Below are positions 20,249-31,553 of a stretch of DNA of 64,000 nucleotides, piece by piece. The translations under genes and the position numbers were made by a program. The notes beneath the pieces are model-generated. The model worked only from the letters and a program-made list of their open reading frames with translations, was not told where the DNA came from and ran no database searches. Each line of letters opens with the position of its first letter. Within the stretch, counting starts at the first letter, position 1. This DNA comes from Cepaea nemoralis (taxonomy: Eukaryota; Mollusca; Gastropoda; Stylommatophora; Helicidae): positions 1 to 64,000 of the forward strand of contig JACEFZ010005101.1 of NCBI GenBank assembly GCA_014155875.1. Direction: 5' to 3'.

Positions 20249-20657
20249 CAGTGGTTTTCAACCGGTGAGGAATCCCTTCCCCCCCCCCCCCCCCAGAGTG
20301 AAATTTGAGGGTTTCCAGGGGGGGGGGAGGGGGGAGAGAGAGACTAAGATTATTTCAAGACCGCGTTAATACAATAACCGATTACTTGATATTGTTTTTT
20401 CATCCGTACTTTACGGTTATGTACTTCTCGCCCTTCTGAAATTCGGTTTATAACGTAAGTAGACCCGCAAATCACGTTTTATGTAGACGTCTAGACTTGT
20501 TCTAGTATGTGCTATTTAATTTAGCTTCCATTTTTACGCATACTGTGTAAGGGCAGAGGGAGGGGGATATAGGGAGGACCTACAAAAGGTGGGTGGGGAT
20601 GACATTCTGAACATATAGTGAAGTGGTGAATGGGCCAAAAAAAGGTTGAGAACCACT
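20249..20657. mobile_element. hAT-type MITE, copy 1
   Basis: The termini are CAGTGGTTTTCAACC and GGTTGAGAACCACT, the CAGTGGTTCTCAACC-type inverted repeats typical of hAT (Charlie-like) elements. The interior has a poly-C tract, a poly-G tract and AACCGATTACTTGATATTG, as in the other two copies. TCTAGA occurs on both sides, possibly a decayed 8-bp TSD. It is non-coding and hence non-autonomous. Confidence 0.85.
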
Positions 20658-20805
20658 CTAGACAGATTTCATCGAAGATAGCGAGCTCTATCTACCCGAT
20701 GGTAGGTTTCTTTCTTCACAATTTTGCCAGGGATCTTACGACCTACTCTTTGCAATGTCCAACTCCTATAGGGATTCTTTACCTGCACAAATTGCACGCT
20801 ATACT

Positions 20806-20920
20806 CTCTTCATAAGTGATGCATGAATGAAATAACATATGAGACGAGCCTGCGTGCCCAATTCTTAACCCTTTGAAAGTAAAGTTTGTTCGTTCACTGC
20901 TCTCTCTCTCTCTCTCTCCT
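20806..20920 (-). repeat. element X 5' part
   Basis: CTTCATAAGTGATGCATGAA, GCCTGCGTGCCCAATTCTTA and TTTGAAAGTAAAGTTTGTTC match 59222-59330 and, inverted, 57975-58030. A CT run follows at 20899-20920. Confidence 0.55.
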
Positions 20921-20934
20921 CTCTGTGTTTTTCG

Positions 20935-21115
20935 CCCTTATCCGAGAAGGTGGGTATCCTATTTCACTACCCAAGAGATCGGGAGTGTGTATGATACCCG
21001 TGGATACCACTGATTCATTGAAAAAGTTCTCAGCCCTAAGATGAGATCGAACCCGCCCGTTGCCTTCGAGTTTGAGTCTGGCACCGTAACCTCTCAGTCA
21101 CGGATCCCCTTTGTT
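20935..21115 (-). mobile_element. SINE with tRNA-like head, family uncertain
   Basis: The minus strand begins GGGATCCGTGACTGAGAGGTTACGG-like (box A) and has CGGGCGGGTTCGATCTCATC (box B) about 40 bases on. The head resembles SINE-T but the body does not clearly match. Confidence 0.45.
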
Positions 21116-21739
21116 TTATGTATTCTATTAAATTCATACCTACCCGTATGCCTACTATGAGTGCCAATCAATGTCTAAGCATTTATCTATCTCTAGCTAG
21201 CCGCGTGGTACATAGCGCAATTCGTTACGACCCGGCAAACCACCAGATATCCACTTGACCCAGGTGACGTCATACCGGCCGTGCAGGAAACCCAGCAGAC
21301 GTGTAACCTTTCCAAACACTTAGTAACATCAGCTCTTGTCTTGCTAAATTTGGACCCGGGATTTCCGAAATCCATTGGTGCCAGTAAATAGACTCTTCAA
21401 CGTATCCGCTTCATGCAACCAGGATCCCTCTTGAGTATGTGTACGGGGGAGAAGGGTGTTTTAAAAGTGTCCAATTACGGGCTCAATGTCCAGCAGTGGA
21501 AGGAGGGATTTTCTAACAACCCGCGAGGCGCTGAGACAGATCCAGCCTCCTTATAACTGGGTACCGAATTCTTTTTGAAGAAAGAACTTATTAAATAACA
21601 AAGAAAGAAAGAAATGTCCAGTAGCAAGAACTTGCTGCGGATATGTGAAGTGTTAGAATCATCACGGTTTGTGGTCCGGAACCATCATACTTAGGCGCAC
21701 ACATCATTGCTCTTCAATATTCATCCACTATGGCCTATG
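21116..21739. other. unassigned
   Basis: A short (AAAG)n lies at 21598-21614. The block GATATGTGAAGTGTTAGAAT near 21640 has a diverged partner at about 25679, so part is an unclassified low-copy repeat. Confidence 0.3.
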
Positions 21740-21855
21740 GCGTGGGGGAATATCAACGGCAGAGTTGATCAGGAAAACCAAAGACCGAGATCTGTGGAGA
21801 GTCATGAACGTCCAAGCCAGTCGGCACGGCACTTAATCATGATGATGGCCTATGG
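21740..21855 (+). pseudogene. non-LTR retrotransposon extreme 3' end
   Basis: TCAACGGCAGAGTTGATCAG, AAACCAAAGACCGAGATCTG, GGAGAGTCATGAACGTCCAA, CGGCACGGCAC and a GATGATG tail match the 3' end of the minus copy at 24341-24430. Confidence 0.65.
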
Positions 21856-22544
21856 CCAACCTTACACTGACAACTATTCATGCATTGTACGGACATCCAT
21901 CGGGGCACTCCTTAGTTTGAACTCTGGGACCACCGTCTTATCCTCATTGCTTCCAGTTTCCCGAATTATCTTCCTGCCCTGCCCCTCTTCTGCGTGTACC
22001 ACTTATACTCATTTACTTGGGATCTTCACTGAACCGTTACCATCCCCTACCCCGGTCCCCATATATATATATATCCTTATAATTTTCCACAAAGTTGTTT
22101 TTTGGATAGCTCTATGTCATTGTTATTTCTCAACCAAACCCTAAGTTTTCTTATAGTCACTGTTTCTTCGGTATCCAGCGTGTTTATAATTGCTTGACTA
22201 ATGACATCCTTGTCAAAGCTGTCTACATTTGCCTTTCTACATACCGTTTACTTATTGCGTGGTAGTCTCATTCCAGATTCTTGCACCCATCGACGAAATG
22301 GCCGTTTACGCAAACCCAGTGCATGCACTGTTCTTTTTTTCGGGATTTGTAATAGTATGAAACAGTTTCCTGCGTTCAGCTTCTAGACAAAAATATGTGT
22401 ACAACTTCACAGCGATGCTTTGAAGTGTACAAAATTTAACATTCAATCCCATTCAACAATATTCACACATTCCGATGTTTGCGATAAATGGTAAGATTCA
22501 TTAAAATAATCACGTTTCACGAAAGGACCCACATTAAGATGACA
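21856..22544. other. unassigned
   Basis: No repeat or coding content recognised. A short AT run is near 22062. Confidence 0.3.
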
Positions 22545-22882
22545 CCTCTGAACACACCCATTTAACTGCGCGCCGTTCTTGCCACACCGTGTACCACGAG
22601 AAAAAAAATTTTTAAAGCGCGAATGTGTCTGGGTGAAGGTCTAATACATTTTTTTAAAATGAACTGGAATCACTGACCCGTAAATTATATACCGCATATA
22701 AACAAACATTGAAATCTGCTGTACAATCTCCAGAACAAAATTTTTTTTGGTGGGTGGACATAATGTTAAAGTTATATGCTAAATGCTAAATCTCATCATT
22801 TTCCCTCAGTTGGTTACTGAGATATGGATGTTATATGGAGGCACCCAAATTTGAACAGACTATAATAACAAAATGTTACTAT
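22545..22882. repeat. repeat Y, partial copy
   Basis: GTAAATTATATACCGCATAT, TGAAATCTGCTGTACAATCT and CATTTTCCCTCAGTTGGTTA are found in the same order at 23230-23370. The copy ends GAACAGACTATA, at the loop of a short hairpin formed with TATAGTCTGT. Confidence 0.75.
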
Positions 22883-23409
22883 AGTCTGTCCAGAAATGAA
22901 TGCCTTCATTCACGATCAATTAGTTTGAAAACTGTCTGTTGCATCGTTATGAAATTTTCCCTGCCGTCTTATATTTACCCCTGCCCAAGGAATATATGAA
23001 TAGGTCCAAAAGCAACTTAAATCATGAAAAGCGGCGACATTTCTTTGATGTTTTGGTGACAAACTAGTGATTTCTCACTAACAAACTTGTTTTACACTAA
23101 TGCCCCGTTCCACTACGCGAGGCTCTTGTCATAAGGCCAATCCCATGTCCCACGAGAAAATTAACTATTCAACGCTAATGTTTCCGTGTGAAGACGTAAT
23201 ACATTTAATAATGTGCACTTCATCTCTGACCCGTAAATTATATACCGCATATAAACAAACTTTGAAATCTGCTGTACAATCTCCAGAACAAAAAAATGTT
23301 TTTGTTGGGTGGACATAATGATAAGGTTATATACTAAATCTCATCATTTTCCCTCAGTTGGTTAACGAGATATGGAATTTTATATTGGGGCAGACAAAAG
23401 TAAACAGAC
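22883..23409. mobile_element. candidate 527-bp inverted-repeat element (repeat Y)
   Basis: It begins TATAGTCTGTCC and ends AAACAGACTATGG, giving short inverted termini TATAGTCTGT/ACAGACTAT(G). The right half is the same sequence as the partial copy just upstream. It is non-coding. A TA-target DNA transposon relic is possible; the superfamily is not determined. Confidence 0.45.
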
Positions 23410-24199
23410 TATGGATATAAGAGGCGTCTGCTAAACCTTCTGGTACACCACAATAATGTAAGGAAAAATACTTGATATTCTCTTTTACAACTACTGTACT
23501 GTAGAGACATTTAAATATAGGACAATCCGTTTTGCTTTCTCCTGGATTCATTATGCTATTTAATGATATGTTAAACCTCTGCCTATAGTATGCACTCGAC
23601 GAGACACTGCGAAAAATGCTGGGCAATAAATTGTTTGTGTCATCATTATTCAAATTAATGAGTCAATCCAAAGAGTTGATGATCTCAACGGACGCCCATA
23701 CTTCTCCATTTCCGCATAGGATGGTAGACCAACTTAGCTCAATGTCACCGAAGTGTTGTTTACTGTCCTGATAAATCCAAGATCCTCACATGAAAGGACC
23801 GGATACGTTTGTTGTTTTTGCCCACTAAAATAGGGAAACAGCGCAGATGAGTAATGAACAACTAAGCAAACCTCGTCACCGTCACAATGAGTATTGAGGG
23901 GACCTTATAGAGGTCATCAAACTAACGACACTCTTCACAACCCAAATGAGTAACAAAACAACAAAGAACGTGTCATGAAGCAATTTCTTGCTATGGGCCT
24001 GTGATGTGACAGGACCATTGCATGTTGTAGGCCTGGATGCATGGAGCAACTGGTGGCCTGTCCTTCCCTCACTTAGCCGGACCACGAGCGCAGGCGCCAC
24101 AACCCTCGTCCCACCGAGGTCATGACATTATCAGCACAGCTTCATATCAACCACGCCAATGTGTCGGCTAAATGATTAGTGCGATCCTCTGAAATAGGA
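23410..24199. other. unassigned
   Basis: The section at 23500-23650 (ATGCACTCGACGAGACACTG, AATTGTTTGTGTC) is weakly similar to 26830-26900, so it may belong to a diverged repeat. Confidence 0.35.
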
Positions 24200-24298
24200 G
24201 GACAGGGCCCGTGTGGCTTGTCACGACCATTCAGTAACGTGACGGGGGACAAGACCCGTGTAGCTTGCCACGACCACAGTCAGCAATGTCATGAGAGC
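24200..24298. repeat. two-copy tandem repeat of about 50 bp
   Basis: Units start GGACAGGGCCCGTGTGGCTT and GGACAAGACCCGTGTAGCTT, with GTCACGACCA or GCCACGACCA following. Confidence 0.6.
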
Positions 24299-24340
24299 GA
24301 CGTTCTGCAAAGGACCTGCTAGGTGATGATAACCCGCATC

Positions 24341-25100
24341 ATCATCATCAAGTGCCTTGCCAGCTGGCATTGGCGTTCATGGCTCTCCACAGATCTCGGT
24401 CTTTGGTTTTCTGGATCAACTCTACTGATGATATTCCTATTCCTCCATGTCATCGTATCAATCCATCCAGCATCATTTCTCTTGATCTGCCCCTGCCTCT
24501 CTTCCCCTCGATCTTTCCAGTTGTCACGATGTTCTCCAATGTCTTTCTCATCACATGACAAAATAAAGATGTTTGTCTCTTTCTTATTGTTGAATATAGT
24601 AGTCTAGTTTCATTAACCTCTTTCAGGTTATCGTTGTTAGTTACTCTGGCAGTCCAAGGAATTCGCAACATTCGTCTTAAAAACCACATCTCTGTTGCTT
24701 CTAAGTTCTTCCTAATTTGTTCATTTACATTCCAAGATTCGCTGCCATACAGCAAAACTGGTTCTATAAAGCATTTCAACACTCTCTTTCTTACATTCAG
24801 TGATAGTGACTTATTGCATAAGATACTCTTCATTTTCTGAAATGCGGATTTTTCCTGTCCTATTCTGCTCTTAATATCTGTTGTACATATTCCATCTGAT
24901 GTTATAAATGCCCCTGGGTATTTAAAATGATCCACTTGGTTAAGAATTGTACCTTCTATTTCTATGTCACATTTTGGTGTCACCATTTTCTTTGATACCA
25001 CCATTGTTACTGTTTTCTTGATATTTAATTAGAGTCCTTTCTTTGCACTCTCTGTTACTATAATGTCCAATAACTGTTGTAGGTCCATTGCATTATCCAC
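24341..25100 (-). pseudogene. non-LTR retrotransposon relic, longest intact C-terminal frame
   Basis: The minus ORF 25004-24450 (184 codons) reads EGTILNQVDHFKYPGAFITS, then DIKSRIGQEKSAFQKMKSIL, then EPVLLYGSESWNV, EMWFLRRMLRIPWTARVTNN and GKIEGKRGRGRSREMMLDGL. It corresponds to the post-RT domain of the relic at 10690-12057 and is a different subfamily of the same clade. The 3' end has an ATG tail (24341-24350). It is 5'-truncated, and the RT catalytic core is absent. Confidence 0.85.
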
Positions 25101-25113
25101 CATTAATACTGTA

Positions 25114-25275
25114 ACCCACCAGGTCAACTAAAACGAGGGAGACCTGAAAACACGTGGGGAAAGAGCGTGAGAGACAGGGGTGAATAGTATGGGCAGGGCA
25201 CTGGAGGGGCTGCCGGAGATTGCAAGATAGGAGGACATCTTGGTGTGAGGTTTATGAGAGCCTGAGATCCAATAG
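25114..25275 (+). pseudogene. non-LTR C-terminal relic
   Basis: The frame reads (K)RGRPENTWGKSVRDRGE-like text, then a stop. GRP..TW.. followed by DR is the hallmark C terminus of RTE/CR1 ORF2. It leads into the adjoining GAG/GAA run, which may be its tail. Confidence 0.5.
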
Positions 25276-25286
25276 GAGCTGCAACA

Positions 25287-25341
25287 GGAGGAGGAGGAGG
25301 AGAAGAAGAAGAAGAAGAAGAAGAAGAAGAAGAAGAAGAAG

Positions 25342-25371
<30 letters not shown>
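25287..25371. repeat. (GAG)n(GAA)n microsatellite
   Basis: About five GAG units are followed by about 23 GAA units. Frames reading RRRRR or SSSSS are artefacts. Confidence 0.97.
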
Positions 25372-25372
<1 letters not shown>

Positions 25373-25417
25373 TCTAGTCAATGTCAAGATGTAAATGAAA
25401 CATCACAGGAGGTATGC

Positions 25418-25655
25418 ATGGCCGAATGGATAACAGTGCTCGTTCTTAAGAATTAGCTGTGCTGATGACACATCGGTCAGTTGGACTAAAATTTTGACTT
25501 CTCGTCCTTGGCGTGGTGGGGGAGGGGGGGGGGGGGGGTAAACTACAAGTGCCTCTGAAGTCGGAGTGCATTCGCCTGATGACGAGGGACTCTGGTAATA
25601 GGAACAGCTAATCCACACGCAAAAACCAGTTTAGTGCCCGAGGGGTAGGAGCACA
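25418..25655 (+). mobile_element. SINE-B, nearly complete
   Basis: GCATGGCCGAATGGATAACA, GTGCTGATGACACATCGGTC, GGACTAAAATTTTGACTTCT and a poly-G tract near 25526 are followed by GAAGTCGGAGTGCATTCGCC and AGCTAATCCACACGC. Confidence 0.75.
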
Positions 25656-26127
25656 TGTATGGGTCGACTACGTTCTGTGGATATGTCAAGTGTTAGATTT
25701 ATCACCCTTTGTAGTTCTGAGTCTAGGATAACAGTTTCTAGGCTTATCTATTCAGCGTAAAAACTTCAGACATGTATTCCGCATAAAACTGTCAAGTTTA
25801 TCTATTTAAGGTAAAACTGTCATGTGTATCTATTCAAAGTAAAACTTTCAGAACTATTTATCATCATCATATACCACGCCGATACATTTCCTCCGTTGAC
25901 GATCTTCTGCGCCTAAAACGGATTTCCTTTAACGGATATGTCACAATTCTTTCAGCTGTGAAAGGCACGTTAACAGCACAAACCTCTACAAATGTACCTA
26001 TCACATTTCTACCATTTAGCTAAACAGCGGATATATTGAGCGTATTCACCAGACGTGTCTGGTTGGCTAGGTTCGTCAAGGTTAAATTTCATGGCAAACG
26101 AATACCTTCGCGGATGAATGACGTTAA

Positions 26128-26130
<3 letters not shown>
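25656..26130. other. unassigned
   Basis: Loosely repetitive: AAACTGTCA.GT.TATCTATT.A.GTAAAAC is seen three times at 25740-25860. Otherwise nothing. Confidence 0.35.
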
Positions 26131-26216
<86 letters not shown>

Positions 26217-26219
26217 ATA
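26131..26219. repeat. (CT)n(CTAT)n microsatellite
   Basis: CT repeats pass into CTAT repeats. Confidence 0.97.
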
Positions 26220-26299
26220 TCCACCACCACGACTGTCAGGTCCACCCAGCCTTATAAAAATGGATACTAAACAATTTTCATAGTTATCTGGGAAGTGTG

Positions 26300-26420
26300 C
26301 GGGAAGAACATGTGACGTGGTAAGGAAACTGGTAAACATCTCCTTGCGTCCAGAAGACATCATCATCTACACAGATGGGTCCGTGAAGGGCCCAAACAAC
26401 TTCATCAATCTTGAATATGG
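26300..26420 (+). pseudogene. RNase H domain fragment of a non-LTR retrotransposon
   Basis: The frame reads DVVRKLVNISLRPEDIIIYT, then DGSVKGPNN. IYTDGS is the first catalytic motif of RNase H. A stop follows about 15 codons later. Confidence 0.5.
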
Positions 26421-26529
26421 AGGTGACCGCTGCTGTCCCTAGATCACCAAGGAGCTGGCCACGCACACATTACATGTTGTGGTCTAGAATATGTCACAGT
26501 TCAACACTTCATACCTTAATGGATGTATC

Positions 26530-26768
26530 TGATACGGGACTATCATATATATCCGTAATCCCATACATCCACGCGAGGGACGTGACCTGCGCGAGAATCG
26601 GTAGCGGTTCTCGACGCGTTGGTAACTTAGGGGTATGTGAGCCGGTCGCTCAGAAAGCAATGGCAAACTGCTGAGCTCAATCTTGCCAAGAAATCAACAA
26701 TCAGCTGAAAGATGCTGATGTTGACAGCGATGTTCTGTAAAGGATATGCGAAATAGAAAAAAAATTAT
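26530..26768 (+). mobile_element. SINE-C, complete at the 3' end
   Basis: CCGTAATCCCATACATCCAC, GAATCGGTAGCGGTTCTCGA, GTGAGCCGGTCGCTCAGAAA, GCAATGGCAAACTGCTGAGC and AGGATATGCGAA with an A tail match 52225-52448 along the whole length. Confidence 0.8.
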
Positions 26769-27364
26769 ATACCATATTCTACATTATACAACATTCACCA
26801 ACAACTTTACTTCATATATGATATATAACTGCAATATGCATCTGACGAGATGCAGCCAAATATGCTCAGCAGTAATTCGTGCAACATATTGTTTGTGACT
26901 TCTATGTTTAAATTCACTAAGAAAATACTCTTTTGAGTGTAACAAAGACATCAAACCACAGCACACACAGATGCACGCTACCTAGCCAGACACAGACAGC
27001 GCACGGAACTAAACTCTAGCGAGCACACGGAACTAAAATATATCGAACACACTATAGGCACAGTCATAAATATACATACCACAACTCGACACCGTGTCTT
27101 GCTACACCAGGCGTACACACAAACAACCCTTAGCTTCCATCACACCCCCAGCCCGTCCTTTAGCTCTGACCAAGGGCAATAGGGTAAATAAACAGAGCTG
27201 GTCGTGATCCTGCAGTGATCGTAACTGTCTAACTAACCATATCAAACGATGACCATTGTCCATCGGCTCACAACCTACGGTAATAGTAATATTAGCCATT
27301 GCCCATGACCAAAGCCGACCCAACTACAGTGGTAATCACCAAAAAGCGAAAGCCGTCCCGTGTT
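26769..27364. other. unassigned
   Basis: 26780-26960 is weakly similar to 23410-23650 (ACGAGATGCAG, ATATTGTTTGTGAC). The remainder has no recognised content. Confidence 0.3.
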
Positions 27365-27660
27365 GGAGAGTAGCGGTAACGCAGTGGCTAGTACGCCTGC
27401 CTACCGAACCTGTGGTCATGTGTTTAGATCCCTATAGGGGACGATTATTTATAAAGTCATAACAGGTTGACCCAGTCTGAACCACAGCTGAAAAACGCAG
27501 GTTGAACGAGGCCGAATTTGGAATTTTTATTTTGAAAATTGAAATTGGAATTGGAATTGACCCAGTCTAAAATTGGTACCAGACAATGTCCTGGCAAGTA
27601 AAGGCGGGAGGCGCGAGGCTGACATCACCCACTGAGTGCCGACTGATCTATAACAATATA
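27365..27660 (+). mobile_element. SINE-A, full-length with duplicated body
   Basis: The head GTAACGCAGTGGCTAGTACG (box A) and TGTGTTTAGATCCCT (box B, degenerate) are followed by GACCCAGTCTGAACCACAG, a GGAATT-type internal repeat at about 27541-27558, then a second GACCCAGTCTAAAATTGGTA block ending CACTGAGTGCCGACTGATCT. Two versions of the body in one copy suggest internal duplication or tandem joining. Confidence 0.65.
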
Positions 27661-27759
27661 TGGCCAGCAACATACGCCAATACACTGAGATGCGTGTAAT
27701 GGGCCTTTTATATGTATGTGTGCATGTGTATTGCACTCGATACGTCCTAGATATCTGTT

Positions 27760-28350
27760 TATCATCATTGTTATCAAGTGTCCTGCCAACCCGGGTAGGA
27801 GTTCAAATCTCTGCGCAAGATACTATCACAGTGGATATAATTATCGTATCTTGTACATAAGTTATTTGTACAAGTTATCTATACTGTTGCTTGTATGGCG
27901 CAATCTCTCTATTGTATAGTCATCTGGCATTACTACACAGTTATATCTATGATTACATTAATCTGTGGAGCTTACCGGTATCATAGTGTATATAACATAA
28001 CATGATTTGAATCTCTTCTGTGATTTGGTTATCTCATCATGTTCCTCTTGTACCTTGCAATGTTGATTTAGTTATGATATAGTTTCTTAATCATTTGTGT
28101 TCTGGATCGACTGCCGCTGGTGTTTCTCCATGCCACCGTCTCAGTTCATCTTGCATCATTCTTCTCTGTCTGCTTCTGCCTCTTTTCTCGCGGATTTTTA
28201 CCGTCATCACTATGTTTTTCAATACCTCTCTTCTAATTAATTATGCGACCAAAGAATGTTGTTTTTCTCTTTCTTATAGCTGCATATAATATTCCACCTT
28301 CATTGGGCTCTTCCACACAACCGTTGTTAGTTACGCTGGCAAACAGACAT
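27760..28350 (-). pseudogene. decayed non-LTR retrotransposon 3' end
   Basis: ATCATCATTGTTATCAAGTG, TGGATCGACTGCCGCTGGTG, CTTCTGCCTCTTTTCTCGCG, CGTCATCACTATGTTTTTCA and CAACCGTTGTTAGTTACGCT correspond in order to 24341-24655. The frames are destroyed. Confidence 0.6.
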
Positions 28351-28459
28351 TTGTTCTTACATTAGCCAATTTTTTTTCCGTAAGGTTTTTTTTTTTTTTT
28401 TAACGTTTGCTGTCTGCGGCAGTTAAACTCACTTTATCCTAGCATTACTTTCAGTCCTT

Positions 28460-28712
28460 CCGTCTCAGATCAGTAGTTTGTCATTGCTTAATGAACGGCA
28501 GACGCCTCATACCATCGAAATCAACACAAGGTGGGTGGGTGTCTTCCAAATTGCCCGCGGCAGATTTCGGACCCTGGATTCGGTATGATAGTGCCACGTG
28601 AAACTGAGTTTGGCACATTACTGAACGTAAATATACCTGATAGATAAATCACAAACAGCCAATACATTCCGAGGTCGAGTGCGACGTCATGTAAAGGACA
28701 TGCAACTAACTT
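28460..28712. mobile_element. SINE-D pieces in opposite orientation
   Basis: 28460-28530 is a minus core (AGTAGTTTGTCATTGCTTAA). 28610-28712 is a plus 3' half (CATTACTGAACGTAAATATA, CACAAACAGCC, GTCATGTAAAGGACATGCAA). Confidence 0.5.
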
Positions 28713-28890
28713 TAACACAGGTCTATGTACAATGATATAATACACGAAATACTCCAGCCCTCTATAATGATCACACTCAATGAAGTCAAGACAGGTCTAT
28801 GTACAATGATATATTATATGAAATACTCCACCCCTCTAACACACTCAACTAACCGTAACACACGTCTATGTACAATGATACGTTTATCAT
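28713..28890. repeat. tandem repeat of about 75 bp, 2.5 copies
   Basis: ACAGGTCTATGTACAATGAT recurs at about 28718, 28790 and (ACACGTCTATG) 28860, with GAAATACTCCA.CCCTCT between. Confidence 0.8.
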
Positions 28891-30011
28891 TTAAAATAGT
28901 CAAACAATAAGTATAACATTACAAAGTCCAGTATGATCCGTGACCCTTGATTATCCAATTCAATGAATTCAGCAAGCTACCACTAGACCTAAGCTTCCAT
29001 ATACAGAAAATCGCACACAGCGGTCAAACTTTGTATTCTTTAAGTAAGCATAAAGCCCGCACCATCAACAACAAACAACACGCGACAACCTGTATGTACA
29101 CAACGTACTGTACACAACAGGCTCTGTTTAACTGACATTTCCACTTTTCCCAACAAACACAACCAGGTGTCTCTAAACGCAGCAGACGCTTACTTACTCC
29201 AGCCGTCAACAAAAATAAAAACACAGTTCAAACTCCGAATTTCCTAAAGAAATCACAAAAATCCTCTATCACCATGTCACGACAGAGCCTACTTGAGCAC
29301 ACTCCTACAGCACCACTACAACTGGCGTGGAGTGCACCACCGACAGATAACAACACATTTCCGACACGCTCAAACCGCCGTCTCCAATCATCCCGTTGAC
29401 TAACCCACCTAGCCGTTGTTCTCATATGCAAAAATCCCACACATCGTCAAGCCCGCATTACACACACAATCCAGGTAAAACAGTAAGAACGAAACTGGGT
29501 TTTCTTACCGCTAAAGTCTAACTCTAGCCCTTGTGTACATACACACGCACACAAACACACATACACACCCGCGCACTCAGTTCAGGCCCACTACAGCTGG
29601 AATAAAATGTGGCGCCTCGATCATATTCCCTCCCAAGGCCTGGAAACATAACCACACAGTTATTTATATATCGTGGGTGTTAAATGTCGGCAGTAAAACC
29701 AACCACTGATCACCCCCACCTCAAGCCAGGTCAGAATAGTCCAAACCTGATTATTAATGAACCGGGTCGTCCTACTGTCGTTGCGGGGGATGATGACTGA
29801 CGAGCGACACCTTGCAGCCGGCGTTGAATTTCACGCTTTGTTACAGTTATCTACATTGTATCTAACTGTTCGGGCAGATTATGTTCCATGTGTTGCACTC
29901 GGTGGCACGCCTGTTGAACGCTGGGCCTGAGGGATGGCTGCGGTGCTTTCCGCGGTGTTACCAGGCTCGCGTTGCAAGTGTGCGTGTATGTGTGTTTGTG
30001 TATGTGTGTGC
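28891..30011. other. unassigned, low-copy sequence
   Basis: More than a kilobase with no repeat from this window apart from short CA runs (29535-29565). Frames of up to 70 codons are present but not recognised. Confidence 0.3.
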
Positions 30012-30058
<47 letters not shown>

Positions 30059-30161
30059 ACCTTGTCACAGGAATATTAATCTGAGCTATGGATGGACCCT
30101 AATATAACTTCTCTTCTGGGGGAGAATGGGGTAGGGGTAATGGTATAATGGAACTGAGAGG

Positions 30162-30212
<51 letters not shown>

Positions 30213-30216
30213 AGAG
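30012..30216. repeat. two (GA)n microsatellites
   Basis: Runs lie at 30012-30056 and about 30165-30216, separated by unique sequence. Confidence 0.95.
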
Positions 30217-30261
30217 AGAGCAATAGAGATAATTGTAATCGGGACTCTTAATTATCGGTCT

Positions 30262-30455
30262 ACACAGCCGAAAGAATACGAGCACTCGCTCGTAAACTTC
30301 TGGTGCGCTGATGTCGGGGTAGAGTGTTCAATCCTGACACCGGCATTAAGCTGGACTTTAACACTGACCCAGAAATCAATGGCAAACTACTGAAAATAAC
30401 ATTTCCTTGAAAATCGACTTCGCGTTTATCGCCACGCCCTGCAAAGGACATGCAA
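30262..30455 (+). mobile_element. SINE with SINE-B-like head and SINE-C/D-like body
   Basis: The head ACAGCCGAAAGAATACGAGC, then GGTGCGCTGATGTCGGGGTA and GTTCAATCCTGACACC (box B) is SINE-B-like. The body GAAATCAATGGCAAACTACT and CCTGCAAAGGACATGCAACA belongs to the C/D core. The same combination is seen at 54540-54760. Confidence 0.65.
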
Positions 30456-30794
30456 CATTGATAGTCCAACTAAACACACAACACGACTGGCAATGTCCAG
30501 GACAACAAGCACACACAGACACAGGAACACGTTTCCACCAGTCTTTAACAATGAACAAGAAACGCAAAACAAACAACAACAAACAAAATCAAAAGGACAC
30601 ACAAAGAAACAAACAAACGAACAAGAAAACTTAACTTAGAAATCTGTGTGTTTTTCCTCTCGTCCAGTCTCGCAGTCATATTTTATGTTTATCTGGGCTC
30701 TCATATTTGTTATGCACCGGGTAACCCCCTTTTTCTGCCCCTTCTCCTCCTCCTCCTCCTCTTCCTCCTCATTCTTCTTCGTTCTCTTTAACAG
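30456..30794. other. unassigned, with a (TCC)n-rich tract at 30744-30776
   Basis: An AAC/AAAC-rich stretch (30550-30630) and a pyrimidine TCC/TTC run. No coding signal. Confidence 0.4.
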
Positions 30795-30842
30795 GAAATG
30801 AATAAGCGGAGGACACGGACACACCTGCAGGAGATAGCACAA

Positions 30843-31553
30843 TGTACCTCTGAAGTCGGAGTACGTTCGCCTGATTTCGAGGGATACTGGTAATCAATGT
30901 GCCATGCCGGAAAGCGTGGGTGGTCATGACTCGCCATTTCACTCGATCACCAGAGTCGTGGATCAGCTCAATGTTCCTTCTCGTCCATGCCATGTGGCCA
31001 AGCCATCCAGGTATTTTTCTCTCGGTCTTCCTCTTGGTCTGTTCCCTTCGATCTTGCCAGATGTCACTAAGTTCTCCAATCCATTTCTTCTCATAACATG
31101 TCTAAAAAATGTTGACTGTCTACGTCTAATTTCTCTAATCAGTTTACGAGTTTCATTTGTCTCCTGTAGTACTTGGTCATTGGTTTTTCTGTCTGTCCGT
31201 GGTATTCTTTGCATTTTCCTCAGAAACCACATTTCTGCAGCCAACAGATGTTTTTCAGCTTGTCCTTTCATTGTCCTAGTTTCACATCCATACAACAGAA
31301 CAGGCTCTATGTATCCCCTCAACACTCTTTTTCTCGTTTCAATTGACATCCTTTTATAGGTCAGAATGTTTTTCATCTTGCTAAAGGCTACTTTCGCCAT
31401 GGCGATTCTTGTTCTAATCTCTTCAAGGCATCTCCCATCAGATGTTAATGGGGAAAGCTAATCCACACGCAATAATCAGTCCAGTGAACTAGAAATAGTT
31501 GCACGTGAATGGACTAAGCTTGCGATTAAAGCGAGCGAAAACAAGAAAAACCA
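30843..31553 (+). mobile_element. SINE-B 3' half, interrupted by a retrotransposon
   Basis: TGTACCTCTGAAGTCGGAGT to GGATACTGGTAAT (ending 30894) continues at 31446 with GGGGAAAGCTAATCCACACG and GCGAGCGAAAACAAGAAAAA. AGCACAA flanks the whole at 30836-30842 and 31554-31560. It is 5'-truncated. Confidence 0.8.
30895..31445 (-). pseudogene. non-LTR retrotransposon 3' end nested in SINE-B
   Basis: The minus ORF 31400-30963 (145 codons) reads MAKVAFSKMKNILTYKRMSI, then EPVLLYGCETRTM, EMWFLRKMQRIPRTDRKTND and GKIEGNRPRGRPREKYLDGL. It is very close to 11545-11950. This is the same subfamily as the plus relic at 10690 and retains a longer open frame. Short TAAT flanks (30891-30894, 31446-31449) are the only duplication seen. 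Confidence 0.85.
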
